Part shown: piece by piece, positions 1 to 8,962 of the stretch
How the letters are laid out: each line of letters begins with the position of its first letter
Position numbering within the stretch: the stretch's first letter is position 1
Assembly (NCBI GenBank): GCA_964593905.1
Contig: CAZQLE010000039.1
Span: 1 to 23,511 of the forward strand
Direction of reading: 5' to 3'
Origin: CAZQLE01 sp964593905
GTDB taxonomy: Bacteria; Chloroflexota; Anaerolineae; Anaerolineales; Anaerolineaceae
Length of the DNA: 23,511 nt
Notes under the pieces: generated by a model
Databases searched by the model: none
What the model was told of the DNA's origin: nothing
The model's input: the letters and a program-made list of their open reading frames with translations, nothing else
Translations under genes and position numbers: made by a program

Positions 1-55
1 AACCCTCGGCCTCTTCAGTGCGATTGAAGCGCGCTCCCAACTGCGCTACAGGCCC
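1..55 (-). tRNA. tRNA-Ala (anticodon CGC), 3' part outside window
   Basis: Read on the minus strand from 55, the cloverleaf follows in order: acceptor 5' strand GGGCCTG, TA, D-stem GCGC with loop AGTTGGGA and GCGC, G26, anticodon stem CTTCA, loop ATCGCAC, stem TGAAG, variable AGGCC, T-stem GAGGG and the first two bases of the T loop. The anticodon CGC is complementary to plus-strand positions 20-22, which gives alanine (codon GCG). U33 and A37 are present. The rest of the T arm and the 3' acceptor strand are beyond the left edge, so the G3:U70 alanine identity pair cannot be checked. Confidence 0.85.
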
Positions 56-189
56 CTTATTCAGGGTAGCAAGATTTTATACCAGGAAAGAAGAACTGTC
101 AAGGGAAATTCAAAAAAACAAGGTTGCCGCCTGCCCCGGATGATTACAAAAACAAAACCGCATTTTGATAAGCATTTTTCCTTCATTGG

Positions 190-195
190 TATAAT
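190..195 (+). promoter_or_regulatory. -10 box TATAAT upstream of the GT-C-like gene
   Basis: A perfect TATAAT lies in an AT-rich stretch between the divergent tRNA and the first plus-strand gene. A partial -35 (TTGATA, 165-170) stands 19 bp upstream, a long spacing. The expected transcription start is about 202, so the GTG at 205 would have almost no leader while the TTG at 247 would have about 45 nt. The rest of 56-246 shows no other feature. Confidence 0.5.
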
Positions 196-246
196 TCTCA
201 GAAAGTGCGTCGAACACGCACAAGCTTTCAAACCCAGGATATCATT

Positions 247-2295
247 TTGAAATCATCCATCTTTCTCAACGCGAAGCGCACAGTGCAACAAAACCAGTTC
301 GGGTGGCTGCCACTCCTGCTCATCATCGCCGCAGCAGCGTTGGCCTATTTACCGCACTTAATGAGCATTGGCTATTATCGCGATGATTGGAATCTGATTT
401 ACGCGGCCCACGGTCAGGGTTCCCAAAAACTGATCGAGATGTATTCCATTGACCGCCCTGGCGCCGGCTACTTAATGGCGGCTCTCTATCAGTTACTGGG
501 TGACGCAGTTTTGCCATATGCCATTGCCGCGTTTATCTGGCGCACCACCAGTGCAATTTTATTCCACTGGGTCATCCGCCAGCTCTGGCCGCAGGAACGA
601 ACATCCGCCCTGATTGGCGCCATTTTGTTCGCCATCTATCCCGGTTTCTTGCAGCAGTATAACCCCATTCAATATCAGCCCCACCAGTTGAATATGGTGG
701 CTTCGCTGCTATCCATCGCTTTAACCCTGGCCGCAGCGCAAAGCACCCCACTTGTTAAAAAAATTGGCCTTTCGGCCGGCGCCATGCTGGCTTCGCTGGT
801 CTCGCTCTCCATGATGGAATATTATATCGGCCTGGAAGGGTTTCGGTTCCTTGCGCTGGGCATTCTGGCCTGGCGGAGCGAAGGAAAATTCACCACCCGG
901 CTGATGCAGGCAGTGCGCTGGTATCTGCCTTATCTAACGACAATCCTGGCTTTTCTATACTGGCGGTTGTTTATTTTTGTCAGCATCCGCCCCACCACCC
1001 GGCCAGATGCCATGCTGCAAGAATATCTGGCATCACCCATCTACCAGATCCTGCTCACCCTTTCAGAACTACTCAAAGACAGCTTTGAGGTTGTTTTTCA
1101 GGCCTGGGCTGTTCCGGCTTATCAGTTGGTGGCCAGTGCCCGTCTGCGAGAGTTTTTAATCGGTCTGGCCTTTGCCGCCGCAGGTGGTTTAATCACCTGG
1201 GCGGGGTTAAAAATACTGGAAAAAGGCGCGGTTGATGCACCGCAGAGCGAATCGGTTTCTCGCAGCAAGGTCGAAATGGTTTTTCTGGGCGCCGCAACCG
1301 TGGTGATCTGCGGCATCCCGATCATTTTTGGCAACCGCGAAGTGAGCTTCTCGCTGACCATGGATCGGTTTGCCTATCCGGGATCGGTGGGCGGCGTTTT
1401 GCTGCTCACCGCGCTCCTCCGGGGTTGGATGCGGCAACCTGCCCAAAAATGGGCTGTCATTTTGCTGGTCTGCACGGCCGTGCTCACCCATTATGCCAAT
1501 GGCAATTACTATGCCAACTGGTGGCAGACGGTGCGCAGCTACTGGTGGCAATTGGCCTGGCGCGCCCCCCAGATTCAACCCGGCACGGTGATCATGGCGC
1601 AAATGCCCGGTTATCCCCTTGAAGAAGATTACGAAGTCTGGGGGCCGGTTAACCTGATCTATTATCCCGATTCAACCGGGTTGCAGATCACCGCAGAAGT
1701 GTTGAACACCAGCACCCTGCAAGACGTAAAAATGCAGCGCAGTTCCGAACGAAATATGCGCACCATTGAAGTGGAACGCGACTACGCCAATCTGCTGTTG
1801 CTCACCATGCCTACCGCTCAATCTTGCCTTCAGGTGGTGGATGGCGCCAACCCGATGCTTTCGATCTCGGAACAGTATCGCATCCAACTGGCTGCCCCCT
1901 ACTCAAAACTGGAGCGCATCCGGGTGGACAGCCAGCCCGCTGCACCGCCAGCCGCCGTATTTGGCCCCGAACCGGCCCATGCCTGGTGCTACTATTATCA
2001 AAAGGCTTCCCTCGCGCAGCAACGCGGCGACTGGCCCGAAATGGTTCGGCTGGGCAATGAAGCCAGAGAAAAAGACCTGAAACCAATTGACCGGGTTGAG
2101 TGGCTTCCGTTCTTACTGGCATACGCGTATACTGGTGATGTTGACCAGGCGCGCCAGATCATCCCCATCATGACAGAAGAACGTTATCTTGGGTACCAGC
2201 TTTGTCAATACCTCAACCTTGAAAAAGCGCTTCCTTCAGCAGATGCAGTCGTGTTGGAAGGGCATCAGTTTTTACAAAATTCAATTTGTCGTTAA
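247..2295 (+). CDS. Polytopic GT-C-fold-like membrane protein (glycosyltransferase 39/ArnT-like)
   Basis: This is a roughly 680-residue protein with many hydrophobic segments. Shortly after the first helix it carries YYRDDW (D46-D47, counted from the TTG start). An acidic pair in the first extracytoplasmic loop is the usual place for catalytic acids in GT-C glycosyltransferases that use polyprenyl-phosphate sugars (family knowledge). The last 100 or so residues are soluble and resemble a pair of TPR helices. The start is uncertain: TTG at 247 has AGGA 7 nt before it, while the in-frame GTG at 205 has no Shine-Dalgarno site but sits just after a TATAAT. It leads a plus-strand run, with the M24 peptidase 16 bp downstream. 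It could instead be a membrane protein of unknown role; donor and acceptor cannot be read from the sequence. Confidence 0.7.
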   Translation: MKSSIFLNAKRTVQQNQFGWLPLLLIIAAAALAYLPHLMSIGYYRDDWNLIYAAHGQGSQKLIEMYSIDRPGAGYLMAALYQLLGDAVLPYAIAAFIWRTTSAILFHWVIRQLWPQERTSALIGAILFAIYPGFLQQYNPIQYQPHQLNMVASLLSIALTLAAAQSTPLVKKIGLSAGAMLASLVSLSMMEYYIGLEGFRFLALGILAWRSEGKFTTRLMQAVRWYLPYLTTILAFLYWRLFIFVSIRPTTRPDAMLQEYLASPIYQILLTLSELLKDSFEVVFQAWAVPAYQLVASARLREFLIGLAFAAAGGLITWAGLKILEKGAVDAPQSESVSRSKVEMVFLGAATVVICGIPIIFGNREVSFSLTMDRFAYPGSVGGVLLLTALLRGWMRQPAQKWAVILLVCTAVLTHYANGNYYANWWQTVRSYWWQLAWRAPQIQPGTVIMAQMPGYPLEEDYEVWGPVNLIYYPDSTGLQITAEVLNTSTLQDVKMQRSSERNMRTIEVERDYANLLLLTMPTAQSCLQVVDGANPMLSISEQYRIQLAAPYSKLERIRVDSQPAAPPAAVFGPEPAHAWCYYYQKASLAQQRGDWPEMVRLGNEAREKDLKPIDRVEWLPFLLAYAYTGDVDQARQIIPIMTEERYLGYQLCQYLNLEKALPSADAVVLEGHQFLQNSICR

Positions 2296-2311
2296 CAAAT
2301 GAGGCTTAACC

Positions 2312-3421
2312 ATGACAACCACACGCTTTGATAATCTCAAACTTGCCATGCAGCAAACCGGGCTAAAAGCCCTGGTGTTGAACCCCGGGCCTACGATGAC
2401 CTATCTGACCGGTCTTATGTTTCACTTAATGGAACGGCCGACCGTGCTGATCATCTCGGCTTCTGCGCCGCCCGCAATCATTCTGCCCGAGCTTGAAATT
2501 GGCAAACTGCGCCAGTCATTTTTCGCTTTGCAGCCCTTCCCCTTCAACGACAACCCGGCCTCCTGGAAGGAAGCCTTCCAACGCGCCTGCCAGTACAGCG
2601 CTGTGGACGGGCAAACCGTGGGTGTAGAGCCCAACCGCCTGCGCTTCCTCGAATTGAATTTCCTGCAAAACGCAGCACCCAATGCCCGCTTCGTCGCGGC
2701 AGAAGATATTCTGACCCGGATTCGCATGTGCAAAGACAATGGTGAAATCACAGCCATGCGCAAGGCGGTTGAAATCGCACAAGATGCACTGCTGGAAACG
2801 CTTAAAGTGGTCAAGGTGGGCATCTCTGAACGTGAAATTTCGACTGAGCTCACCATGCAACTGCTGCGTCATGGGTCCGATTCTGAAATGCCCTTTTCAC
2901 CCATCGTCTCCACCGGCCCCAACACCGCCGATCCACACAGCACCCCATCAGACCGCAGGCTGAATGAAGGAGAATTTTTGCTGATAGACTGGGGCGCCGC
3001 GTATCAGGGCTATGTATCAGATCTTACCCGCACCTTTGCAGTCGGGAAAATTCCAGCTGAAATGCACACCATTTACGGCCTGGTGCATGGCGCCAACGCC
3101 GCCGGCCGCGCCGCTGGCCGGCCCGGCATCGCAGCCGGTGAGGTCGACAAAGCCGCGCGGGCGGTGATTGTCGAGGGTGGCTATGGCCAATATTTCTTCC
3201 ATCGCGTCGGGCACGGGCTGGGCATGGAAGGCCACGAACCGCCCTATATGTTCGCAGAAAACACCCTGCTGCTGGAACCGGGCATGGCCTACACCGTTGA
3301 ACCCGGCATTTATTTGAGCGGTAAAGGCGGGGTCAGAATTGAAGATGATATGGTGGTAACCGAAACAGGCTGCGAGACGTTATCCTCGCTGCCCAGAGAG
3401 ATGCGCAATCTATTGGACTGA
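2312..3421 (+). CDS. M24-family metallopeptidase (Xaa-Pro dipeptidase/aminopeptidase P type)
   Basis: The 369-residue protein has a creatinase-type N-terminal domain (about 1-135) and a pita-bread M24 catalytic domain (about 140-365). All five expected metal ligands are present: D226 and D237 (LIDWG and VSDLTRTF), H301 (VGHGLGMEGHE), E330 (TVEPGIY) and E344 (RIEDD). The family removes or splits residues next to proline using two Mn or Co ions in the cytoplasm, and length and layout fit PepQ/PepP-like enzymes. The ATG follows GAGG with 7 nt spacing. It lies 16 bp after the GT-C-like gene and 5 bp before the hydrolase, so co-transcription is likely. Exact substrate preference cannot be read; a creatinase-like amidohydrolase is the alternative. 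Confidence 0.93.
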   Translation: MTTTRFDNLKLAMQQTGLKALVLNPGPTMTYLTGLMFHLMERPTVLIISASAPPAIILPELEIGKLRQSFFALQPFPFNDNPASWKEAFQRACQYSAVDGQTVGVEPNRLRFLELNFLQNAAPNARFVAAEDILTRIRMCKDNGEITAMRKAVEIAQDALLETLKVVKVGISEREISTELTMQLLRHGSDSEMPFSPIVSTGPNTADPHSTPSDRRLNEGEFLLIDWGAAYQGYVSDLTRTFAVGKIPAEMHTIYGLVHGANAAGRAAGRPGIAAGEVDKAARAVIVEGGYGQYFFHRVGHGLGMEGHEPPYMFAENTLLLEPGMAYTVEPGIYLSGKGGVRIEDDMVVTETGCETLSSLPREMRNLLD

Positions 3422-3426
3422 GAAAA

Positions 3427-4188
3427 ATGATGCAAAACCAGCGCATCCTCCTAACCACAGAGCCTTTCTTCTTTCCCGGTGGAAAAGACGGCGTACTGCT
3501 GGTGCACGGCTTTACCGGAACTCCCAAAGAAATGCGCCCCATGGGTGAAGATTTTGCCCGCCGGGGTTATACCGTTCTTGGCATCCGTCTCGCCGGTCAT
3601 GCCACCAATTTGCAGGATATTGCCCGCACCCACTGGGAAGATTGGTTGACCTCGGTGGAAGATGGGCTGCATTTACTGCAACCCTGCACCGAGCGAATCT
3701 TTATCGCCGGGCTTTCGATGGGCGGCATTCTTACCCTGCTGGCCTCTGCCCGGTTTCCGGTCATTCAGGCCGCCGCGGCCATCTCGACGCCCTATCGCCT
3801 GCCCGATAACCCCTGGCTGCCTTTCTTACCCATCCTCACCTTTTTCAAGCCGCAATACAAAAAAGGCCCGCCAGACTGGCACGATCCAATCAATCGCACC
3901 GAGCATCGCTCTTATGCCACTTACCCGACGCGCAGCATGATCCAGCTCAACCAGCTCATGCACCAGATGGTCACCAGCCTGCCCGGGGTGCGCATCCCCA
4001 CTCTGCTGGTGCAATCGCACGGCGATCGGTCCATCCCCGCTGATTCGATGGAATATATTTATGACCGGCTGGGCAGCCAGCACAAGGAAAAACTGTGGGT
4101 TTCAAACAGCGGCCATGTCATCACCCGCGAACCCGATAAAGATCGGGTATTTGCCGCCATTGACCAGTTCTGGCAAACCACGGGTTAA
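3427..4188 (+). CDS. Alpha/beta hydrolase, carboxylesterase/monoacylglycerol lipase type
   Basis: The 253-residue protein has the Est30-like layout: oxyanion motif HGFTG at 27-31, nucleophile elbow GLSMGG with S97, acid D200 (SHGDRS) and H230 (NSGHVI). The full catalytic triad is therefore present. Family members hydrolyse short-chain esters or monoacylglycerols. No signal peptide is seen, so it probably acts in the cytoplasm. The start is an ATG-ATG pair 5 bp after the peptidase stop, with no clear Shine-Dalgarno site, which suggests translation coupled to the upstream gene. The metallo-hydrolase gene follows after 21 bp. The physiological ester is unknown. Confidence 0.9.
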   Translation: MMQNQRILLTTEPFFFPGGKDGVLLVHGFTGTPKEMRPMGEDFARRGYTVLGIRLAGHATNLQDIARTHWEDWLTSVEDGLHLLQPCTERIFIAGLSMGGILTLLASARFPVIQAAAAISTPYRLPDNPWLPFLPILTFFKPQYKKGPPDWHDPINRTEHRSYATYPTRSMIQLNQLMHQMVTSLPGVRIPTLLVQSHGDRSIPADSMEYIYDRLGSQHKEKLWVSNSGHVITREPDKDRVFAAIDQFWQTTG

Positions 4189-4209
4189 TCGTTTGAAACC
4201 GGAGTAGCT

Positions 4210-4839
4210 ATGGGCTTAATTCTTAAATCATTTGTGCTTGGGCCGCTGCAAAACAACACTTTTTTGTTAATCGATGAAGACAGCCGCGAGGCCGCGTTAA
4301 TTGACCCTGCTTTCGGTGTTCAGGCAGTTGAAGAAACGTTGATCAGAGAAAACTGGCGGCTAACCGCCATCTGGCTGACCCACGCCCATTTCGATCATTT
4401 CGCCGGCGCGGCACTGGCCGCCAATTTTGCCCCCGCTGTTCCCATTGGCATTCACCCGCTGGATCTACCGCTCTGGCAGGAGGATGGCGGCGCCAGAAAT
4501 TTTGGTTTTGCGTTTGAGCGCGGCCCCGAACCGGCTTTCTTTTTTGCAGATAATCAAATCCTGTCGCTCGGGAAGAGCCAGATTGAGGTGCGTCATGTTC
4601 CCGGTCATTCACCGGGCCACATCCTGTTTTACAGCTCCGAGTTAAATTCCGCCCTGGTCGGAGACCTGATCTTCTTTCATGGCATTGGCCGCACCGATTT
4701 ACCCGGCGGTTCCGAAAAAACACTCTATCAAAGCATTTACAGCCGGGTCTTTTCGCTGCCAGATACCACCCGGCTCTTTCCGGGTCACGGCCAGATCACC
4801 TCGGTGCAGGAAGAAAAACGCTGGCACGGCCTGATCTAA
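4210..4839 (+). CDS. Metallo-beta-lactamase-fold hydrolase (YcbL/glyoxalase II-like)
   Basis: The 209-residue MBL-fold protein carries the di-zinc signature HAHFDH (H58, H60, D62, H63), followed by H133 (VPGHSPGH), D152 (LVGDLIF) and H193 (FPGHGQ). All ligands of the glyoxalase II-like subgroup are thus in place. The short C-terminus lacks the helical substrate domain of true glyoxalase II, which favours a YcbL-type single-domain thioesterase-like enzyme. GGAG stands 5 nt before the ATG. It lies 21 bp after the alpha/beta hydrolase and 67 bp before the permease gene. The substrate is not deducible. Confidence 0.92.
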   Translation: MGLILKSFVLGPLQNNTFLLIDEDSREAALIDPAFGVQAVEETLIRENWRLTAIWLTHAHFDHFAGAALAANFAPAVPIGIHPLDLPLWQEDGGARNFGFAFERGPEPAFFFADNQILSLGKSQIEVRHVPGHSPGHILFYSSELNSALVGDLIFFHGIGRTDLPGGSEKTLYQSIYSRVFSLPDTTRLFPGHGQITSVQEEKRWHGLI

Positions 4840-4906
4840 AACACGCTCTGCTGCGCTTCTAACCCGGTCGCAGACTGTCAAACCCCATCTTCGGGAGCAA
4901 ACCGTT

Positions 4907-7318
4907 ATGTCACGCCCACGCTGGCGTAAAATTACCGCCGACTTAAAGGGAAACCTGGTCCGCTCTGCGCTGGTAACCGCCTCCATTGCGGTGGGATTGT
5001 TTGCAGTCGGGGTTATTTTCTCATTGTATGTTCTGTTGCGTCAGGATATGGACCAGGGTTACGCCCTGACCAACCCCGCCAACATCCAGATTCAAACATC
5101 GGCTTTTCAGCCCAATTTTTTAGATACCCTCAAAAATATTGACGGCGTAGACGAAGTTGAAGGCTTTCAGTCCTTCAATCTGCGCGCCCGCAATCGCAGC
5201 GGCGAATGGCAGGATATTCACTTTAAAGCCGTTCAAGATTTCTCAAAAACCAGGCTTAACCAGGTTGAGCTAATTCAGGGCACCCTTCAACCTGCAAAAC
5301 ACCAGTTGCTGTTGGATCGTTTCAAAAATACCGATTTCGATCTCCAACCGGGAAAAATGATGGAAATACGCCTGCCCAGCGGAAAAATCCGGCAGATGGA
5401 AGTGGCCGGCCTCATCAAAGACCAGTCCATTGGCGCCACCAGCACCGCAGGGGGCTTTTTTCTTGCCCCGGCCCAGGTTTATATTCAGACAGATGACCTG
5501 ACCTGGCTCGAACAACCCGATGCGCTCAACTATCTTATGCTCACCGTCAGCAGTGATAAAAACGACCTGGCGCATATTCGCGCGGTTTCAGAACAGGTCA
5601 AAGATGCCATCGAAAAAGCAGGGCTGCAAATCTACAACATTTCACGCGCAGCGGCCACACAACACCCCAATTCTGCTTACAGCCAGGCCATGGGTCAGGT
5701 GATGCTGCTGCTTTCGGTTTTGGTCATGTTTCTCAGCGGATTTCTGATGACCAATACCTTGCAAGCCTTGCTTAACCAGCAGATCAACCAGATTGGGGTG
5801 ATGAAAATCATCGGCGGCCGGCGCAGACAAATTATCTGGATTTATGTGGAACTGGTTTGCATTTTCAGCCTGATCGCACTGCTCCTGTCTGCCCCGTTGG
5901 CCTCAATCTCATCCTACCGTCTGCTCGAATTCCTGGCAGACCGGGTAAATTTCTCGGCCAGCGGATTTCGCGTTGCGCTTCCCGGCATGTTGCTGGTCAT
6001 CTTGATGGCCGTGTTTATTCCCCAGGGGGCGGCGCTGATCCCAATTTTACGCGGTGTAAAAATCACCCCTCAGCAGGCCATCAGCGGGATTCGTCAGGAG
6101 AATATCATCAAACCGGCCCCGCCCTGGCTGACAAAAGCACTGGCCCGGGCGCAGATCCATCGCCCCATGCTGATCTCGTTTCGCAATTTATTCCGCCGCA
6201 AAGGACGGCTGATTCTAACCCTGATCACACTGATGCTCGGCGGTGCAATTTTTGTTGCCACAATCAATGTGCGCTATTCAATTCTAGATTACGTCGCCAG
6301 AGTTAGTAAATATTTTGTCGCCGATGTGAATTTGACCCTCAGCCGCCCCTACCGGATCGAACATATTCAAGATATTTTAGCCACAGTACCGGGGATCGAT
6401 CTGGTTGAAGGATGGAGCATTGTGCGCGGAGAGATAATTCTACCGGACGGCAATACCGGAGACAGTGTGCAGGTCTTTGCGCCGCCAGGCGATTCACCAC
6501 TGGTGCAGCCCATTTTGCTCAAAGGGCGGTGGATCGAACCCGCGGATCATAATGCCGTTGCAATCAGTGAACGGTTTGCTTCCCTCTTCCCAGATCTGGA
6601 GATTGGCGATCCGCTGAAACTGCAAATCGATGGAAAAACCACCCAGTGGCAGGTGGTGGGCTTTTTTCAATTGGCCGGCAACGCCTCTGGCTACATGGTG
6701 TACACCGATTTCGATTCTCTGACCGCGATCACCGGTTCCAAAAAAAGCTCGGCCATTTACCGCATTCGCTCCGATCAAACCAATTTGACCCTGGCCGGGC
6801 AAAAACAACTGGCGCGCGCAGCAGAAGACGCATTGACAGCCCACAGTATCGATATCGCCGACGCAAGCGCCGGGTTGTTGTTAAGCGAAAACACCACCAA
6901 TGGATTAACCGTGCTAACCACATTTTTGCTCATCATGGCTTTTCTGACCGCCTCGGTAGGCAGCATTGGTCTGGCGGGAACAATGAGCATGAATGTGATG
7001 GAACGCACCCGCGAAATTGGCATCATGCGCGCGGTTGGAGCAACCAATCGCATCATCATCAAGCTGGTTTTGTCAGAAGGGGCCATGATCGGGGTGATCA
7101 GTTGGCTGCTCAGTCTGGCAATCTCGTTTCCAATCAGCAAATTGATGTCAGATGTAATCAACACCGCCATATTTGGCGCGCCAACCGGGTTCACCTATTC
7201 CATTCTGGGCCCAATTTTGTGGATGTTCATCGTGATTGTGCTGTCACTGGCAGCCAGCATCATCCCCGCTGAATCGGCTTCACGGCTCACAATCCGCGAA
7301 GTGTTGGCTTATGAATAG
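4907..7318 (+). CDS. ABC transporter permease with two FtsX/MacB modules
   Basis: The 803-residue protein is built from two similar halves. The first has a helix at about 20-42, an extracytoplasmic domain to about 255 and a three-helix FtsX block from about 260 to 390. The second restarts at about 420 (SFRNLFRRKGR, then a hydrophobic helix), has another extracytoplasmic domain and ends with an FtsX block from about 665 to 800 that includes the ERTREIGIMRAVGA motif. Such permeases move lipids, lipoproteins or peptides, or transmit force to envelope enzymes, when paired with a MacB/LolD-type ATPase. No ATPase gene is next to it here, which is odd for the family. The start uses GGGAG 9 nt before the ATG. 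A hairpin follows the stop. Confidence 0.92.
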   Translation: MSRPRWRKITADLKGNLVRSALVTASIAVGLFAVGVIFSLYVLLRQDMDQGYALTNPANIQIQTSAFQPNFLDTLKNIDGVDEVEGFQSFNLRARNRSGEWQDIHFKAVQDFSKTRLNQVELIQGTLQPAKHQLLLDRFKNTDFDLQPGKMMEIRLPSGKIRQMEVAGLIKDQSIGATSTAGGFFLAPAQVYIQTDDLTWLEQPDALNYLMLTVSSDKNDLAHIRAVSEQVKDAIEKAGLQIYNISRAAATQHPNSAYSQAMGQVMLLLSVLVMFLSGFLMTNTLQALLNQQINQIGVMKIIGGRRRQIIWIYVELVCIFSLIALLLSAPLASISSYRLLEFLADRVNFSASGFRVALPGMLLVILMAVFIPQGAALIPILRGVKITPQQAISGIRQENIIKPAPPWLTKALARAQIHRPMLISFRNLFRRKGRLILTLITLMLGGAIFVATINVRYSILDYVARVSKYFVADVNLTLSRPYRIEHIQDILATVPGIDLVEGWSIVRGEIILPDGNTGDSVQVFAPPGDSPLVQPILLKGRWIEPADHNAVAISERFASLFPDLEIGDPLKLQIDGKTTQWQVVGFFQLAGNASGYMVYTDFDSLTAITGSKKSSAIYRIRSDQTNLTLAGQKQLARAAEDALTAHSIDIADASAGLLLSENTTNGLTVLTTFLLIMAFLTASVGSIGLAGTMSMNVMERTREIGIMRAVGATNRIIIKLVLSEGAMIGVISWLLSLAISFPISKLMSDVINTAIFGAPTGFTYSILGPILWMFIVIVLSLAASIIPAESASRLTIREVLAYE

Positions 7319-7354
7319 TTGCCTTTGATGCCACCCCGACCGATGTTAAATAAA

Positions 7355-7381
7355 TTACGCCGCCCGGACCGGGCGGCGTAA
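7355..7381. terminator. Hairpin between convergent permease and rny genes
   Basis: The arms TTACGCCGCCC and GGGCGGCGTAA pair perfectly over 11 bp around a GGACC loop. Read from the minus strand the stem is followed by a short T-rich run (ATTTATTTAA), so it best fits the end of the recX-rny transcript. Read from the plus strand it is followed by As and lacks a U-tract. It may serve both genes. Confidence 0.65.
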
Positions 7382-7406
7382 AAACGCTCCAAAAAAATCG
7401 GCGCTA

Positions 7407-8945
7407 CTACTTCGCAAAATCAACGGCGCGCGTCTCGCGGATCACCGTCACTTTGATCTGACCAGGATACTGCATGGTCTCTTCAATCTGCTTGGCAATA
7501 TCACGCGCCAGGCGGTTGGCGCCAAAATCATCCACATCTTCCGGTCGAACAATAATGCGGACTTCGCGGCCGGCCTGAATGGCATACGACTGGCTAACGC
7601 CTTTGTGCGAGTTTGCCACTTCCTCCAGCGCGCGGAGGCGTTTGATGTACTGCTCCAGATCTTCACGGCGCGCACCCGGCCGGGCGCCAGAAATTGCATC
7701 GGCCGCTTCTACGATAACCGCTTCAACACTTTCCTGCTCCACTTCATGATGGTGCGAAGCCATTGCATTCACCACCTTGGGGTGAACACTGTAGCGGCGG
7801 GCAAATTCCGCGCCGATCATGGCATGTGTACCTTCGGTATTATGGTCCAGGGCCTTACCCAGATCGTGCAGCAATGCGCCAGCACGAGAGATTTCAACAT
7901 TTGCGCCCAGTTCGGCCGCAATCACCGCGGCAAGCTTGGCAACTTCAACCGCATGAGCCAGTTGGTTCTGACCATACGAAGTGCGGAACTTTAACCGTCC
8001 CAACACCTTTAACACTTCAGGGTGAATCCCAACCACACCGGCGTCAAACGCAGCCTGATCGCCAGCTTCCACAATCAAACGATCCACTTCACGTTCTTCT
8101 TCGCCGAGAATTTTTTCAATATGGGCCGGATGAATCCGGCCATCCAAAATCAGATGTTCCAGCGCCCGGCGGGCAATCTCACGCCGTACGGGGTCGAAAC
8201 ATGAAATCGTCACCGCTTCGGGGGTGTCATCAACGATCACATCAACACCGGCTGCCTGTTCAAAAGCGCGGATATTGCGGCCATTGCGGCCAACAATTCG
8301 GCCCTTCATCTCTTCATTGGGCAGCGGAACCACCGATGTGGTTACTGCGGATACATGATCGGACGCAACCCGTTGAATCGCATCGGCGATGATCTCACGT
8401 GCACGTTTGTCGCCTTCTGCACGGGCTTCGCTTTCAATCTGGCGAATAATGCGCGCCATATCGTTGCGGGCATCTTTTTCCACCTGGGCCAAAAGTTCTG
8501 CCCGGGCCTCGTCAACCGTCATTGAAGCAACCCGCTGTAATTCTTCCATTTGCTGCGAAGCAGCTTTTTCAACTTCATTTGCCCGCCGGTCCAATGAGCT
8601 CTGGCGTTTGTTCAAAGCTGCCTCACGCTGTTCCAGGCGCTCCCAGCGATGATCAAGCTCAGTGCGGCGTTTTCCTAACCGTTCATCTTCGCGAGATAAT
8701 TCAGTCCGGCGGCGGGTAATTTCGCTCTCGGCATCCTTAATCACTTTAAGGGCGTTTTCATTCGCCTCCAGTTCAACTTCGCGGGCCTTTTCTTTGGCCA
8801 GTTGAACTACATTGTCAGCCTTCGATTGCTCTTCTTTTCGAAACCGGTCCGAAAATGTTTTGACCAGAAAATAGGTCACACCGGCGACGACAAGCACGTC
8901 GATCACGACCATTATTACAGCAAAAATCCCCAAATTTGTTCCCAT
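7407..8945 (-). CDS. rny: Ribonuclease Y
   Basis: The 512-residue protein matches RNase Y in length and order: an N-terminal membrane helix (about 6-28), a long charged coiled coil (about 30-180), a KH RNA-binding domain with GRIVGRNGRNIR (about 213-224) and an HD domain whose metal pair is H360-D361 (LLHDLGK). RNase Y is a membrane-bound endoribonuclease that starts mRNA decay in many bacteria without RNase E. The ATG is preceded by GAGGA 9 nt upstream. It lies 17 bp after recX on the same strand, so both genes are probably one transcript. The 3' hairpin at 7355-7381 would end it. The protein appears intact. Confidence 0.97.
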   Translation of the reverse strand: MGTNLGIFAVIMVVIDVLVVAGVTYFLVKTFSDRFRKEEQSKADNVVQLAKEKAREVELEANENALKVIKDAESEITRRRTELSREDERLGKRRTELDHRWERLEQREAALNKRQSSLDRRANEVEKAASQQMEELQRVASMTVDEARAELLAQVEKDARNDMARIIRQIESEARAEGDKRAREIIADAIQRVASDHVSAVTTSVVPLPNEEMKGRIVGRNGRNIRAFEQAAGVDVIVDDTPEAVTISCFDPVRREIARRALEHLILDGRIHPAHIEKILGEEEREVDRLIVEAGDQAAFDAGVVGIHPEVLKVLGRLKFRTSYGQNQLAHAVEVAKLAAVIAAELGANVEISRAGALLHDLGKALDHNTEGTHAMIGAEFARRYSVHPKVVNAMASHHHEVEQESVEAVIVEAADAISGARPGARREDLEQYIKRLRALEEVANSHKGVSQSYAIQAGREVRIIVRPEDVDDFGANRLARDIAKQIEETMQYPGQIKVTVIRETRAVDFAK

Positions 8946-8962
8946 AGTTCCATATCCTCATT

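Noticed and set aside
7763..8392. Long plus-strand reading frame opposite rny (about 209 codons)
   Set aside because: It is antisense to the conserved KH/HD region of rny; its composition (His/Pro/Arg/Gln-rich) is what a shadow frame gives.
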